From: Victivallales bacterium
GTDB lineage: Bacteria > Verrucomicrobiota > Lentisphaeria > Oligosphaerales > Oligosphaeraceae
Length of the DNA: 5,289 nucleotides
NCBI GenBank assembly: GCA_017615955.1
Contig: JAFZZD010000256.1
Span: 1-5,289 of the forward strand
Reading direction: 5' to 3'
Below the pieces are notes generated by a model. It had not been told where the DNA came from, searched no databases, and saw only the letters and a program-made list of their open reading frames with translations. Shown one piece after another: positions 5,275 through 5,289 of the stretch. Every line of letters starts with the position of its first letter. Position 1 is the first letter of the stretch. Position numbers and translations under genes: made by a program.

Positions 5275-5289
5275 GACCATGCGTAACCC

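Noticed and set aside
5241..5289. Small basic peptide frame (MKAAKRRARRARPCVT) running off the window end
   Set aside because: It is the translation of the double hairpin repeat. No proper ribosome binding site precedes the ATG, so a repeat is the better explanation.

Overview
The window looks like a carbohydrate-utilisation locus from a Lentisphaerae (Victivallales-type) or closely related PVC-superphylum bacterium. This rests mainly on the prepilin-like protein, whose N-terminus ([20 protein letters not shown]) and C-terminal H-X9-DG motif are of a type found in many copies in those genomes. It also rests on the arrangement of LacI-type regulator, pseudopilin and secreted glycoside hydrolase. 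The organism assignment is inferred from family knowledge, not from a marker gene.

All genes are on the + strand. Bases 1-365 hold the C-terminal effector-binding part of a LacI/GalR regulator whose DNA-binding half lies off the window. After a 75-bp spacer with a strong Shine-Dalgarno comes a type II/IV pseudopilin (441-1088). The next spacer (1089-1282) is almost filled by a 148-bp element (1111-1258) with imperfect terminal inverted repeats, TAAT duplicated directly on both sides, and two nearly identical 41-bp units that each fold into two hairpins. A secreted multidomain GH42-like clan GH-A hydrolase follows (1283-4030). It has a signal peptide, a rhamnosidase-N-like beta-sandwich, a TIM barrel, a beta-galactosidase trimerisation-like domain and a C-terminal beta domain. 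After 33 nt, and probably in the same operon, comes a cytoplasmic PHP-like putative metallohydrolase (4064-5182). The window ends in two back-to-back GC hairpins (5247-5274) of a second repeat type.

A plausible working model, inferred only: the LacI-type protein senses a sugar and controls the downstream genes; the pseudopilin belongs to a type II secretion-like export or surface apparatus; the GH42-like enzyme acts outside the cytoplasm on a glycan; the PHP-like protein does an unknown hydrolytic job inside the cell. The least explained part is the structured 148-bp element between pseudopilin and hydrolase. It looks like a MITE by its ends and like a folded + strand RNA by its interior.
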